From: Gnetum montanum
Taxonomy: Eukaryota > Streptophyta > Gnetopsida > Gnetales > Gnetaceae
Assembly: GCA_015680685.1 (NCBI GenBank)
Contig: MNCI01002155.1
Span: 88,040 to 152,039, forward strand
DNA length: 64,000 nucleotides
Direction: 5' to 3'
Both the position numbers and the translations under genes were made by a program. Numbering within the stretch: position 1 is the stretch's first letter; each line of letters starts with the position of its first letter. Shown here in pieces: positions 22,059 to 33,350 of the stretch. The notes under the pieces were generated by a model. The model saw nothing but the letters and a program-made list of their open reading frames with translations. It was not told the origin of the DNA and searched no databases.

Positions 22059-24841
22059 ATGCCACCAAAAAGCGTATCCAAAGTTGGAGGACCATCACAA
22101 CCTAGATAAAGGAGGGCTAGTGAAAGAGGAAGAGGAAGAGGACAAGGTACAGTAGACTTCTCTTGTGGAGCAAGAGGTATAGTCCTATTCAATTCAATAG
22201 TTCACACCTGCAATAGGGTAATCTATGTAAGTAAAGCTGATGCACCACTTGCTCTAGAGTAAGGACAATGCCTTAAACTTTCCAATGAATGCTTATAAGC
22301 CATTTAGAAGAAATCTATTATATTCACTATAATAGTGAAATTGAATTTTGGTCCATTCATGGAGTTCAAACTTATAGAGGTTTGTGAACAACTTCAAGCC
22401 TCACATTTGTAGCCCATCATTTTAAGTAATTGTAAATGGTATTTAGGATAAGTCCATCAATTTTGACACAAACATAGGATGATGCAACTATTAAGATTAA
22501 GGAAGATGCCATACTCAGTCGAAGCTATTGCAAGAACACTAAATGTACCAAATGTCAGAGCCAACATCATCCATATCTGCATAGGGTTTGACAAAGTGTA
22601 AAAAATTTATGTTTGTAGAGGACATATGAGACTATTGAAAAAAAGTATAATTGATTGTTTATGGCAAAAAATATTTAATTTAAGATTGGAACATATGAAA
22701 TCTTCCCAACTAAGAGACTTAACCAAATTTCTACGTATGCTACTAGAGGAAGTACCATTTTAATGGGGAAATTTTAGGCAAATATAGCAGACTTATTATT
22801 TCAAGAAATTTAAAGAAGGTTCAAGGAAAAGAAGATAGAAAATCCCTCTCTTTCATTTCTTTGTCTTATTAGAAAATTGTGCAGGCAAGTAGGAATTTTG
22901 GGATATAAAAATGATGTGATTTGAAAAGCCAAAAAATGTCTTATATGTAAAGATTTCAAGCCTAGTGTCACCTAGGAAGGATCAAGTAGAAAAACTAGTA
23001 GGCATTGAGGCTACAACAAAGTCAAGACCAACAAAAAACATCTTAGTTGTAGAAACAAAATAGGAGAAACCTAGTGGGTTAACTCTAGCTATAGAACAAG
23101 CAGGACCAAATGCACTATCAACACAGTAACTTGACTATAGGTCTTCCATGAGCCATTTACAACAAATCATAGAAATAATCAATTAGGACAAAAAGAAGTC
23201 TCTAGTATGTATAGAGTTAGAGACAACCAAGTAGACTTGTAGTATTAATAGGACCTACTTGTGGTTAAGTATCTTTGTAGGTAGAAGAGAATGATGATTG
23301 GGCACAATAGATCTTTAGAAATGCTGCATCATTCCAAGTGGTGTTAGAAACTAGAGAAGGAGCTATCATGGTGGTAATGTAATACCAAGATGTAGCAAGA
23401 GTAGTAGAGATAATCAATGCTCACATTAAGAAATCATTCAATGTTCTTGTTGTGCTATTAGTGGATATTTCTAAAGTTAAAGATGTGCAAAAATTATCTA
23501 GAACATTAGTAAAGGAGATTATGTCCTCTACAAAACACGAAGATGCATTAGACAGATTGTTACATACAAGAAAAGTCATACAAAATCTCTTTACTATTCC
23601 CAGTGATATCAATGAAGTATATTCAAACTTGATCTCCACAAAAGAAAAACTGGTTATGGTAGAGACAAGAATTTAACACATAGAAAATGAAGTGCAAAGG
23701 TAACAAGAAGAATTAGTTGCATTAAGAAATGAAAGGAAAGACCCTACATGATATGCTCCACTAGACTAGTTGTTGTAGTCCAAAAGCAATCAAATTGAAT
23801 AGTTGATGACTATACAAAGGCATATGGAAATGAAGAAACAAAAGGTAGTTTGGAATGCTTTAATTGCAAGAGCTCAAATGTACACCCATGCTAAAGCTAT
23901 TATTGCTTTAGAAGATGAGAATAAGAAAATTACTGCAGAAAAATTTAGGTTGATGAATATAGAGAAATAAAAGAACATGCTTTAGAAAAGCATCCATTAG
24001 TTGAGAGAGTAATTCACTAGAGTCAACCTTGAAATAAGACAGTTGACCCAAAAAAAAACAAAACCCTATGAATGGAAAAAGTGTGTCTAGTAAGACGGAA
24101 ATCAATCATTGAAATCAAAACATGGAAAAATGAGGTAAAAAAGCATAAAGAATATTTTAGAGATCAGGTGGGCATGTATAAGAAAATCAAGGAGAAGGAA
24201 ATCTAGATGGGTAAGGGTAAGATAAGCTCCATTACATAGTATTTACCTGATTGATAATCCATCCTAGATATTCTTGCTTTAGTCCATCAAGCTAAGCTTA
24301 AGAATAAAGACCTACACATAGAATATTTGACAAAGTACAAGGGTTTTGAAAATCTACACTATGCTAGTTTGGCCATGTTGATAGCAAGAAGATTTGGAAT
24401 AGAGTTAAAGTAACAATTGTCGACCATGTATTCTATATATAAAATAGAGTTTGTGGATAGAAAAGATGCACAAAAAAAACTTCACATTGTGAACTATAAA
24501 CTTTAAGTTGTCAAGTTAAGTTACCAAGATTAGAAAGATGTTTCCACAAATTTTTCTAGAAGAATGATAGACTATTAAGAATTACAAAAGATGGTGAAAA
24601 CTTTTAAGGTAGAAAGAACACAATTTGTAGCATGGTACACTAAATCCAATAAGATGTTTCCAAAACTTCCATATTCTTAGGAAATACCAACACCAAATAA
24701 TAAAACCAAATTGGCATGGATAGTACATGATCCTAGGACTAAAGAAGAAATGCAAAAAATGTTGTTGAACAAGTATAAATTTAAGAAGCTAGATGGTAAA
24801 GGGAAGAAGTTGATGAAGGAGCCATTGCCACTAGGAACTTG
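22059..24841 (+). pseudogene. Env-position ORF of an Athila-like element, degenerate
   Basis: Coding-like sequence in one main direction, upstream of a polypurine tract and LTR, where Athila-type elements carry an extra 'env-like' ORF. It starts at ATG 22059 with a basic stretch rich in Arg/Gly (RGRGRGQG). A region with LNVPNVRANI and SSQLRDLTKFLRMLLEE (about 22540-22760) follows. A long coiled-coil-like part at about 23400-24090 (open at 23452-23676) is rich in Lys, Glu, Leu and Ile. The C-terminal part (about 24560-24841) is Lys-rich. I do not recognise a defined domain and see no clear signal peptide or membrane segment. The env comparison rests on position only. Stops are frequent. Confidence 0.5.
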
Positions 24842-25078
24842 AACAGATTACATCAAGCTTCCATTTTATTTTTTTGTTAATTATTTTTTCATGAAGCTTG
24901 TCATGTATCAATTGATAATTTTGTAATGCCACTTGAACAAAGATGTGGGATTCATAGTTAGTAGTTAGTCATGTATATATGTCATGATGTCAAGTCCATG
25001 TAACCTTACCTATTGTAATGAAATTTATCCTTCTTTTGTTTAAACTTGAGGATGAGTTTTTAATTAGTTGTGAGGGTA
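24842..25078 (+). other. 3' untranslated end with polypurine tract of the upstream Athila-like element
   Basis: AT-rich sequence ending GAGGATGAGTTTTTAATTAG, then TTGTGAGGGTA, immediately before the LTR at 25079. The same ending precedes the 3' LTRs of A and B. Confidence 0.65.
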
Positions 25079-25915
25079 TGATGAAATATTTTAATTAAGA
25101 ACTATGATGTTTTAGATACAATATCGTAGCTTAGAATAAGATGTCGTAGATATGATATAGTGGACCATGATCATACCTATAAATACGAGTCTAACATCAT
25201 GTCAAATCATGAAGTTTTACCAATACTTAGCAAAATTCTTGTAGTTTATTTTTGTAAAGTTAGAGTTAGTTTTACCAGTTTTGTGAATCATAGTTGTATG
25301 ACATCTTTATTCAGGTAGATCATTCTTAGACATAATTCATGAGTGACAATAGATTGAAATTTTTTTTCATCACCGTAACATCTTACATAGAATAAATTTA
25401 CTTTTCAATGTCATTTACATTTCTTAATTCATTTACCATTAATATGTTCATTAATGTGGGAAAAATAAGTATGGCTAGTTTCAAACATAAAGTGTAATTT
25501 TTTGGTAACCTAGTAGTGACTTTACTTGATTCTCTTAGTGGTAAAGTTAATTGGTAATTCTAGTAACAATTACATTAGCCCAGGATGTGTATGGCAAGGC
25601 AGGATTAAATACTTATCACCACTAGGCTAGAATAGCTTTATATTTCCACTATACTTAGAAATAGAATTTATAATCATTTTCAATATGTTTACCTTTAGCA
25701 TACTAAGAGCCAAAAAAATCATTTTAACATATATCTTACTAAGAGTTAAACCAAACATTTTGCACTTTGTTAACTCTAAGTTAGAAGACAATGATCATAA
25801 ACTTCTTACTAACTCACTAGTATCCTTACATTATCCATCAAAGAATTATGGTCTAGTCATGTATGAACAGTTGTAACTTATATGATTGAGTGTTGGAATC
25901 ATCTATCACTCATCA
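25079..25915 (+). repeat. Athila-like LTR (837 bp)
   Basis: Starts TGATGAAATA and ends CACTCATCA. TATAAATA is at 25178-25185, and the CTTGTAGTTT and AGAGTTAG blocks shared with A's LTR follow. A polypurine tract lies on its left, so it looks like a 3' LTR of the element holding the env-position ORF. Gag-PR lies on its right, so it could equally be the 5' LTR of E. The PBS expected on the right is missing or deleted. Confidence 0.78.
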
Positions 25916-27580
25916 TCTAGGGAACTAGTTGTGCTTGCATTTCATGATCTTAAAGAAGCCTTGGTCAACATGGGTTTGGAGGATGAATGTCACATATAAG
26001 AATCATGAACCTATGTATGAAGATTATGAACCTTTTTATGTGTAGAACCTTCATGATTAAACAATAGAAGAGAAGGCCAACCATAGGTTTTCATTTGGGC
26101 ATTTAGATGAAGAGTAAGAGGATAAAATAGATAAGAAAGGCAAAGGGCCAATCTACCATGAAGGCCCATGATTAGGTTTCTTCATTCCATATGTAGTCCA
26201 AACTCTAAATGATGACTTCCTTCATAAGTTTTATTATTTTCATTTGTGTGGACCTTTTGGTGGCGATGATGATTCCCCTTTATTTGACTGAGGTTGTTAT
26301 CTTGAATTAAATGAAGTTGTACACATTCTAAGGAAGTACATTTGTGAGAGTAGAATCAAATGAATTAAGATGGTTGATGTACCAACATATAAAGGGTATA
26401 CTAGTGATGATACATAACTCTATATGCAAGCTTTTGATAATGCTTGTTATCTTTAAGGGATCATGAGCAATTGACAAAGGTTATGGTTGTTCTTCCATAC
26501 ATTCATTGAGCATGTAGAAACTTGGTACAAATCCTTAACCCCTAAATCAATTCACAGACGAGTAGATATGATTAGAATCTTCTATGCCAAATTTTAGAGT
26601 TATGCCTGAATTTCTAACATTTTGAAGGAAATGGATGGATGAAGGTAAGAAGCCAGTGAACCTCTTGACATTGCCATGAAGAGATATATGAAATTTTTGG
26701 TGTATAGGTAGATGCTTATTAAGAATCATTGATGATGCCTCAAGAGTACCTACCTGCTTCAAGCAATCCTACCAATCAAGCTTCTTAGTAATAACAACAA
26801 AAACTTCTACTTCCTAGTCCCATGTAAGGTGGGATCCCCAGTCATCCATATCTAAGGAAAGACAAATCATGTAATATTACCTACTATATCAATCTTGCTT
26901 CATATATAGGCATTATTAGTAATCTTTTATTGATTTGGTTGTGGGGGGAAGTTTGAGGTCTCATAACAGAAAATTCTATCGCAAGCATAGACGTGAGAGC
27001 CATGGGTCTTGATTTGCATCACCTTCTCCATATTGTGGAGAGGAAATTCATTAACACCAAATAAAAGTTCACACTTAGGATATCTTAGTGAAAATTCTTA
27101 ATTATAGCCAAAATGAAATATCTAATTTAGGATAAGTTTCAAAGCCATGTCTAGTAAAGTTTATAAGATGGTACTTGATGGTGACATTATCACCATTCCC
27201 ATGACTATGGTGGTAACATAGGTGGTCAAAGAAGGATGTTTGTCTAAAAAGAAATAAGATTCTTGTAGTTTCATGGTGGAAATCCAAATTGGTAAAAAGG
27301 ATAATTACCTAGCTCTTTGTAACTTTGGTTCAAGAGTCAATTTCATCTCATTGTAGTAGTATCTTAATTAGGGGCTTACTCCTCTCAAGTGTACTAACAT
27401 TCGGTTATAGTTGGTAGACCAATAATATGCATACCTTGTGGGATAGGTATGTAATATGATCACTTCTATTGTAGGTTGGTCATTTCTCATAGATTTCTTG
27501 GTGATCAAGATAGAAATCAAGGTGGATAAGGATCTTCTTGTTATCATGGGGAGAGCTTGGTTAAGCATTGCTTGCACAAT
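25916..27580 (+). pseudogene. Element E gag-protease remnant
   Basis: Decayed gag core at about 26365-26720: MVDVPTYKGYTSDDT, then LFFHTFIEHVETWYKSL and RIFYAKF, the usual Ty3/gypsy capsid order. A protease-like part follows at about 27300-27575: ALCNFGSRVNFIS, where the catalytic Asp position is Asn, then DLLVIMGRAWLSI. The sequence stops inside this block because element C begins at 27581. Stops are dense. Its gag core differs more from A and B than these differ from each other. Confidence 0.7.
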
Positions 27581-28400
27581 TGATGAGTCATGATTTAGTT
27601 AGTAATGTCAATGTTGCAACATTTGATCTAGAGATAATAAATGTCTATATAAATGCACACAAAAATCACATTTATGACATTGGTTGGTTGATAGCCTTAG
27701 CAAACCTTTATTAGTTTTTCATTGTAAAATTTAGAATAGTCAACGAGTGCTCATAACATGATTTGAAGAAATTGTTTGGAATCTTTAGTTGAGTGTTATG
27801 TACCTAGACCCATTTCATAAATAGAAATAAAGATTGAGATTATTTTACTGCATTATAGCACTTTGACTTAGCATAAATTTACATTCAATGTAATGAATTC
27901 TAGCTTAATATTTATTTTTCAATGCTATTAATTAGTAATTTACAATTCAATGCATGATAGTTATCATTATATAAGTATAACTAGCATTGAGAATAAATGC
28001 ATTAATGTTTAGTAATCCCAACAGTGTATTACTTAGTATGCTAAGTAGTAAACACTTTGTAACTTAACAACATTAGCATATGTTCAGGTTGTGTACAACA
28101 AGGTGGAAATGAATGTTTAACATTTAGGATAGAATAGATTTATTTCTTGCATTTAGGATAGATAATTTAGATTTTTGATCATTTAATGTTTTAATAATAT
28201 GTTAGACATGACCACTATGACATTAGTATCATACACCTCAATCACACTTAAGCATATGAACTAGCCCACATAAGTATGATTGGGAAGATAGTGTTTAGTG
28301 ATCTATCACCTAGCTATTTTGATACCTACAGTAGTGTAGTTCATGGGGTTTAAGTAGCGATCTATATGTTTGAATATAGGATTTACTATGGTACTCATCA
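27581..28400 (+). repeat. Element C 5' LTR
   Basis: 820 bp from TGATGAGTCATG to CTCATCA, similar in plan to A's LTR. TATATAAA is at 27646-27653, and the tandem 'TTAGTAATCC/TTTGTAAC' type block lies further in. It is inserted in E's protease region. The five bases before it are ACAAT; no partner LTR with ACAAT after it is found in the window. The PBS at 28402 shows it is a 5' LTR. Confidence 0.8.
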
Positions 28401-28401
28401 T

Positions 28402-28420
28402 TGGCACTATTGCTAGGAAT
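28402..28420 (+). other. Primer-binding site of element C
   Basis: TGGCACTATTGCTAGGAAT, one base after the LTR end. It matches the B PBS except at positions mostly explained by G-to-A and C-to-T change. Confidence 0.72.
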
Positions 28421-28816
28421 TGAGGTTAGTAATTTAGTTAGGTAGAATCATACAAGAATTGCTATTAGAGATTAAAATGATTTTTCTCATAGAAATAATA
28501 TTATTTAATTAATTTATTCAAGCACATTAAATTAATTGAAAGATGTCATCTTCTTATAGGACTAATTTCCCACCTATTCATGATTCTATAAGGGGATGTC
28601 ACAGGACAATAAAGAATAAGGATGATATGTTCTAGAATCTTAAAGTGGTCTTTTAACATCTAAATCCCTATTATCTAAATTTCACTTTCCTTCATTAAGA
28701 TGATCATTTGCAATGAAGGGACAAGGAGGTCAACATTATGTTATTATCTAACTAATTAATCCCATTACTTCTCATGGCTACATAAATGAAAGTAAAACTA
28801 GAAGTAATTGCCAATG
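28421..28816 (+). pseudogene. Element C leader and start of gag
   Basis: Leader followed by ATGTCATCTTCTTATAGG (about 28543), similar to B's gag start (ATGTCTTCTTCTTCTTCTC, 29808). The frame then decays. Element B interrupts it at 28822 and gag continues after 36006. Confidence 0.65.
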
Positions 28817-28821
28817 ACTAT
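28817..28821. repeat. Target site duplication ACTAT, left copy of element B
   Basis: ACTAT directly before TGATGGGAC of B's 5' LTR. It is identical to 36002-36006 directly after B's 3' LTR. Confidence 0.92.
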
Positions 28822-29663
28822 TGATGGGACGCAATATCGCATGGGCCGCGATATCGCGTCTGCCACGATATCGCATCGTCCCCAACGATATTGTGTATGC
28901 GATATCACGGTGCGCCGCCAAGTTTATAAATAAGAGGCGGCTCTCCCTTGTTTTTCATTCTAGGCCTAGACCGTAGTAAAACTCTGGCAGTTTTCCCTCT
29001 CCAGAGATAGAATAATTTCCATGTGCCCGCAGTAGGAGCTCCAAAGTGAACAGATCTTTATTCGAGCAAATATCGTACATGAACACAAGTTTGTGTACGG
29101 AAATAAAGATGAACTTCTTGGATAAACCTTGCAGTGCATGGACTAAGCTAAATAGGCTAAATAGGACTTTACTTATTGTTATATATTATTTATCATTTAA
29201 ATGCTTTATTAGTTCATTAATTCTATCTCAACCCTTCTCTCCTAGTTAAGTGCATTTAGTAAGACTGCTTCGAGCACGTGTGTTACGCTTGGTGATCCCA
29301 GCAACGATTAGCGTTTGGTAACCAAGGTTGCATCGGTTCAGGGTGTGAACGGTAAGTGGGAATGAATACTGATGCTAGGTTAGTTAAGGCTTAGTTAGTT
29401 AGTTAAAGATTAGTTAATTAGTCTCTTCACCCTTCACCTCACTAGCATAGAAGATAAAACAGAAAAGATATAAAAATCACATACCTTAGACTTACTTAAC
29501 CATACAACTGTGACAAATACAAGTAAGTCTGGGAAGACAATGAATGATTAACCTTAAGTGTTCCATAAGGCGTATAGGCACTTAGTCTGCGGAGTTCAAC
29601 TGGATCGCGCTTGTAATGCTCGTATTAGTATGGTAGAGTGTAGGGGTACCTCGCCACTCATGA
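28822..29663 (+). repeat. Element B 5' LTR
   Basis: 842 bp, starting TGATGGGACG and ending CACTCATGA (normal CATCA in the 3' copy). Five GATATC-type palindromes lie at 28833-28906, 14-20 bp apart, just upstream of TATAAATA at 28925-28932. The LTR later contains the doubled TTGGTAACC / TTGGTGATCC block (29280-29330). C/T and G/A differences dominate against the 3' LTR. Confidence 0.93.
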
Positions 29664-29664
29664 T

Positions 29665-29683
29665 TGGCGCCATTGCTGGGGAC
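29665..29683 (+). other. Primer-binding site of element B
   Basis: TGGCGCCATTGCTGGGGAC, one base after the LTR end and the best kept PBS in the window. It resembles the tRNA-derived PBS of Athila/Calypso-type elements, probably tRNA-Asp (from knowledge of the family). Confidence 0.85.
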
Positions 29684-29807
29684 TAAGTGTTTGTGCGCTA
29701 AGTAGAACATAGGAAATCACTCACATCATTGGGAGCTTAAATGAACCCTTAGGGTTAATTAAAAAAAATATTATATAGCGGTTAATCAGCACACTGAATA
29801 AGACACA

Positions 29808-32290
29808 ATGTCTTCTTCTTCTTCTCATAAGAGCACTTCACCACCTAGGGATCATACAAGAAACAGTCGCCAATCTAAAACACATAACCAAAATCCGCCA
29901 GTTCCTCAACAATACCAAGTGGTACATACCCATCCCAATGATTATATCTCGGATTTTACCTTTATCCTCCATCAGGATGAAAAATTGCATTGGAGAGATT
30001 TGTAAGGTAACATAGTGATACCTCCAGATTGGGCAGTCCTTGACATGCTTCTTCGTGCTCTTGCACGGATAGGCATGACACAATTATATGCTGAGTACAT
30101 TGTGGAAGATTATGACATAAGGGATTACCATCCCACAACAGCACAATGTTTAAGGGACTCGAGGTAGGAGAGCCACCATACATTATTGAAGGGAAAAGGG
30201 GTCCCACACGTCCTAAGTGAAATTGGAGATGGTGAATCCATTATAACAGGTTTTCTATCGAAAGATGTTCCCCCTCCTAACAATAGTGATGAGGTGGGGT
30301 ATTAGAACCTATGCTCCATGATACAAAACCCTAGTTCTGATCCCCGTGAACGGCAACTGTTCACTGAGGGAACAAAAACACATGACAAGGATGGGCACTC
30401 AGATCGTCATCACGATTGGGGCCGAAGCCACAGAAGAGAAGGTAGGAGACATCGTCATGGTGATGGTTCTCATTCTTCTTCCCCTTCATCACATCATTCA
30501 CCCTCTCCTTCCACATCAGGGCACAGTCACCAAGAGCATAACAGTGAGGATAAGGGTAAGCGAAATGAGAGACCTCGATGAGAGAGTCGAGAGAGAGGAC
30601 AAGGGCAGTCTAGAGAGTCTAGGCATGGTAGAAGGGAAAGTAGGGAACAATGTAGGCATCATAGACATCATGAAAGAGATGATCATGATGAAACCCTACT
30701 TGCCACCTGAAGTATGCTAGATATTACGGAGGTAGTTAGAATATCGACAAGGCATCAAAAAGATAGCCGGATCAAGCGCTTAGACATGAACAATATCCCA
30801 CGATTTGAGGGGGGATATAATGCTGATCTACAGAATCATTTACAGGAATTCCATGATGCTTGAACCTTGTAGAACATAGAGAATGAGTGGCAGAAATTGA
30901 AGTTGTTTCTTAGGATACTCATAAAGGAAGCAGAGAGCCGGAAACCATTAGGAGGTGGAGTACGATGCTGGAATTGTTCAACGAAAAATATCAAATGTAC
31001 TCTAGAGTGTCTAACTTGTGTAAGAAGATCTAAGGATGGAAACAAGGTACTCACAAACCCTTGGATGCTGCCATGGGCCGCTATTATACATTGCTACATT
31101 GTTGCCTGGGCCATGGTTACGCACAACAGGATCAACTCCGCCACCTCGTAGATGGGCTAAGACACGAAACTAGGAGAACCCTTGGGACTTATGCCCAAGG
31201 GAGGTTATCTAAACTTAGATCCCATGAAGTTCATCGATTGTTGGAGCAAGTAGCTAAAGAAGAAGGGGAGCTACGGAAAAGAGAAAGCGTGGAAGAATAT
31301 AACTGCAATCCTTCCCTCCGAAAGAGGGGAGTGAGATTCTGCGATGAAGAGGATGAGTCACCACTTGAAGAGTTGGTGAATAGAAAAACCTTGTCACTTT
31401 AGAAATTAACAATGGAAGTATTGGCTAAGGTAGATGAAATATGGAGCTTCTTAGATAGTAAAATGGAAATTGTCCTAAAAATCGTAGAAGAATCTAAGGA
31501 GGGATGAAGTAGTAACAAGGATAAGAAAAAGCAGAGAGACTTAGGCCATGCACATGACAAGGGTAAGGGAAAAATTAATATCACCAATGAGGTTGCAGAT
31601 TCAGACATAGATAATGACGGTGGATGTGAGATTTGCCAATATGACCATCCTAAGGGATGTTGTCCAATCATCTCACATCTACAGGAGTCTAGGGTGTATG
31701 CACTCAACCCGAGACTTAATAGACGGCAGACACCCCGAAGGTTACCTTATCCCTAAGGTAACCCAAGGCAGTTCCACCAATCGTTAACATATTATCCAAG
31801 TGGAACTCCGCCACAACCTATCGGGCAACATCAGTAGTGGAAACATCCACAGTCATGGGGGATATACCCTTACCGACAACCCGATCCTTATGGCTATTAC
31901 GTGTAGCAGTCGATTTCTCCAAGTGACTCTATGGGTCACACAACTCCACAACATCACTACCAAGTTTGGGAGTATTTTAGAAGGAATCCTCCTCCGAGAG
32001 ATGCTCCACAAACCTACCATCCTCTAAATCCATCCGCCACTCTTCTGTCGGTAGTTCCCATACCACCCGCTCCAACAATGCAAGGGGAATTCCCCACTCA
32101 ACCACAGCAACATAATACTACGAGAGCTATAAACCTTCAAACCGTTGCTAGTTCTGACAATCGTAAGAAGAGAAGACCTTTCTTCAGAACCAAAAGCCCA
32201 GACAAGCTCTCACAACCACAAGAGGTTGAGTCTGTCTATGCTCCTCCAACACATAAGGCTTCGGAGCTTCCTTTAAACTAATACCAGAGC
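29808..32290 (+). pseudogene. Element B gag, long, with SR-like region
   Basis: The ATG at 29808 opens a frame that runs to about 30920 with roughly eight in-frame stops (first at 30003-30005) but no shift. N-terminal part: MSSSSSHKST, then HPNDYISDF and PPDWAVLDMLLRAL. Next comes an extended His/Arg/Ser region (about 30390-30690) with RSHRREGRRHRHGDGSHSSS and later SRESRHGRRESRE. The gag core starts IKRLDMNNIPRFEGGYNADL (about 30770). After a shift near 31060 it goes on to 31402 with HLVDGLRHETRRTLGTYAQG. A cysteine block CEICQYDHPKGCCPIISH (about 31628-31680) and a Pro/Gln-rich tail (31931-32281) follow. The protein would form the particle and bind RNA. No CCHC knuckle is seen. Confidence 0.82.
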
Positions 32291-32296
32291 TCAACA

Positions 32297-32444
32297 CATA
32301 TGGTTATGTTTACACATATTGTAACTGACTAGATCAAGGTGGGCCACCTTCCCAGGAAACTCTCTGACCNGCATATGGTTATGTTTACACATATTGTAAC
32401 TGACTAGATCAAGGTAGGCCACCTTCCCAGGAAACTCTCTGATC
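32297..32444 (+). repeat. 73-bp direct duplication around a single N (likely assembly joint)
   Basis: 32297-32369 and 32372-32444 are the same 73 bases with two differences, separated by one N (32370) and a G. Nothing similar is repeated in A. The layout suggests two contig ends that overlap but were joined with an N. Confidence 0.85.
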
Positions 32445-32926
32445 CTGGAAGTCCCTTAATCTACATCCAAGTCACTGGGAATGAACCTCATAAGGCTCTT
32501 CTTGACTCAGGTTCTGGAGTCAACTTAATATCACGAAAAATGTATAAAGCCTGGAACCTGCCTCCACTTAAGAAGAGAAACATTCAACTAGAGCTGGCTG
32601 ACTAGTCCATCACCATTCCCTTGGGATTGGTGGAGGACATCGTTACCACTGTGTGTGATTGATCATACCTAGCTGATTTCTTGGTGATAGAAATCAACAG
32701 CAACAAAGGGGACTTCCCAGTTATAATGAGAAAGGCATGGCTAAGTATAATAGACGCATGCCTAGGAATCCATGATCTTTCCTTGGAAATATCTAAGGTA
32801 AAAATTTATGGAAAGATCAAGAAGAAGAAAGTTCCATGCATCGCATACAGTGACTCATCGGGTGATGACATGGAGGAATGCTCAGCACCTCCTACATGCA
32901 ACTGGTGTGCCTTAGAAAATTTGTGA
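32310..32926 (+). pseudogene. Element B protease region
   Basis: Retropepsin-like protease. The active-site block LLDSGSGVNLIS (about 32500-32530) keeps the Asp-Ser-Gly triad. Downstream are KMYKAWNLPPLKK, ITIPLGLVEDIV and VIMRKAWLSIIDA (32681-32926 open). Stops separate the parts. It would process Gag. After 32926 A continues toward RT, but B does not. Confidence 0.82.
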
Positions 32927-33235
32927 CAAAGGTGCCTATATGTAGCAACCACACAATAAGTGGACACCTCGTGGTTGACAGCTAATCGAAAGAGCAACCA
33001 ACCAACATGCATGGAACGAACTGGGGAAAAAACTCACGTCCATAACGAAAGCATAGATACATTGGAATATGAGCGTCACCAACTTCCACCCCTTAACCTG
33101 AAAACATCAATTGGGAGAAGTTGAACACTTCTAAGAAATTCAAATAGGCGTTCATTATTTCAGATCTCTCCCTTTCTATTCAGTCATGGGGGAGATGGCC
33201 ACCTATGATGATCATTTGGGGCCCTTAGTTCTTTT

Positions 33236-33350
33236 AAATTTTTGTTTTACACGTTTTTGTTTTACACATTTTTTTTACACGTTTTTGTTTTACACATTTT
33301 TGTTTTGCATATTTTTGTTTTACAAATTTCTTTAACTTTTCTTGTTTTTG
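33236..33350 (+). repeat. Tandem TTTTTGTTTTACAC repeats, 16-18-bp period
   Basis: Five to six imperfect copies of TTTTTGTTTTACACG/AT in a row. A has only a loose T-rich counterpart at 11225-11290, so the array expanded in B. Confidence 0.8.

Noticed and set aside
28833-28906. CRISPR-like spaced repeats
   Set aside because: The units are short palindromes in an LTR promoter of a plant retroelement, with no cas genes and no spacer-repeat layout.
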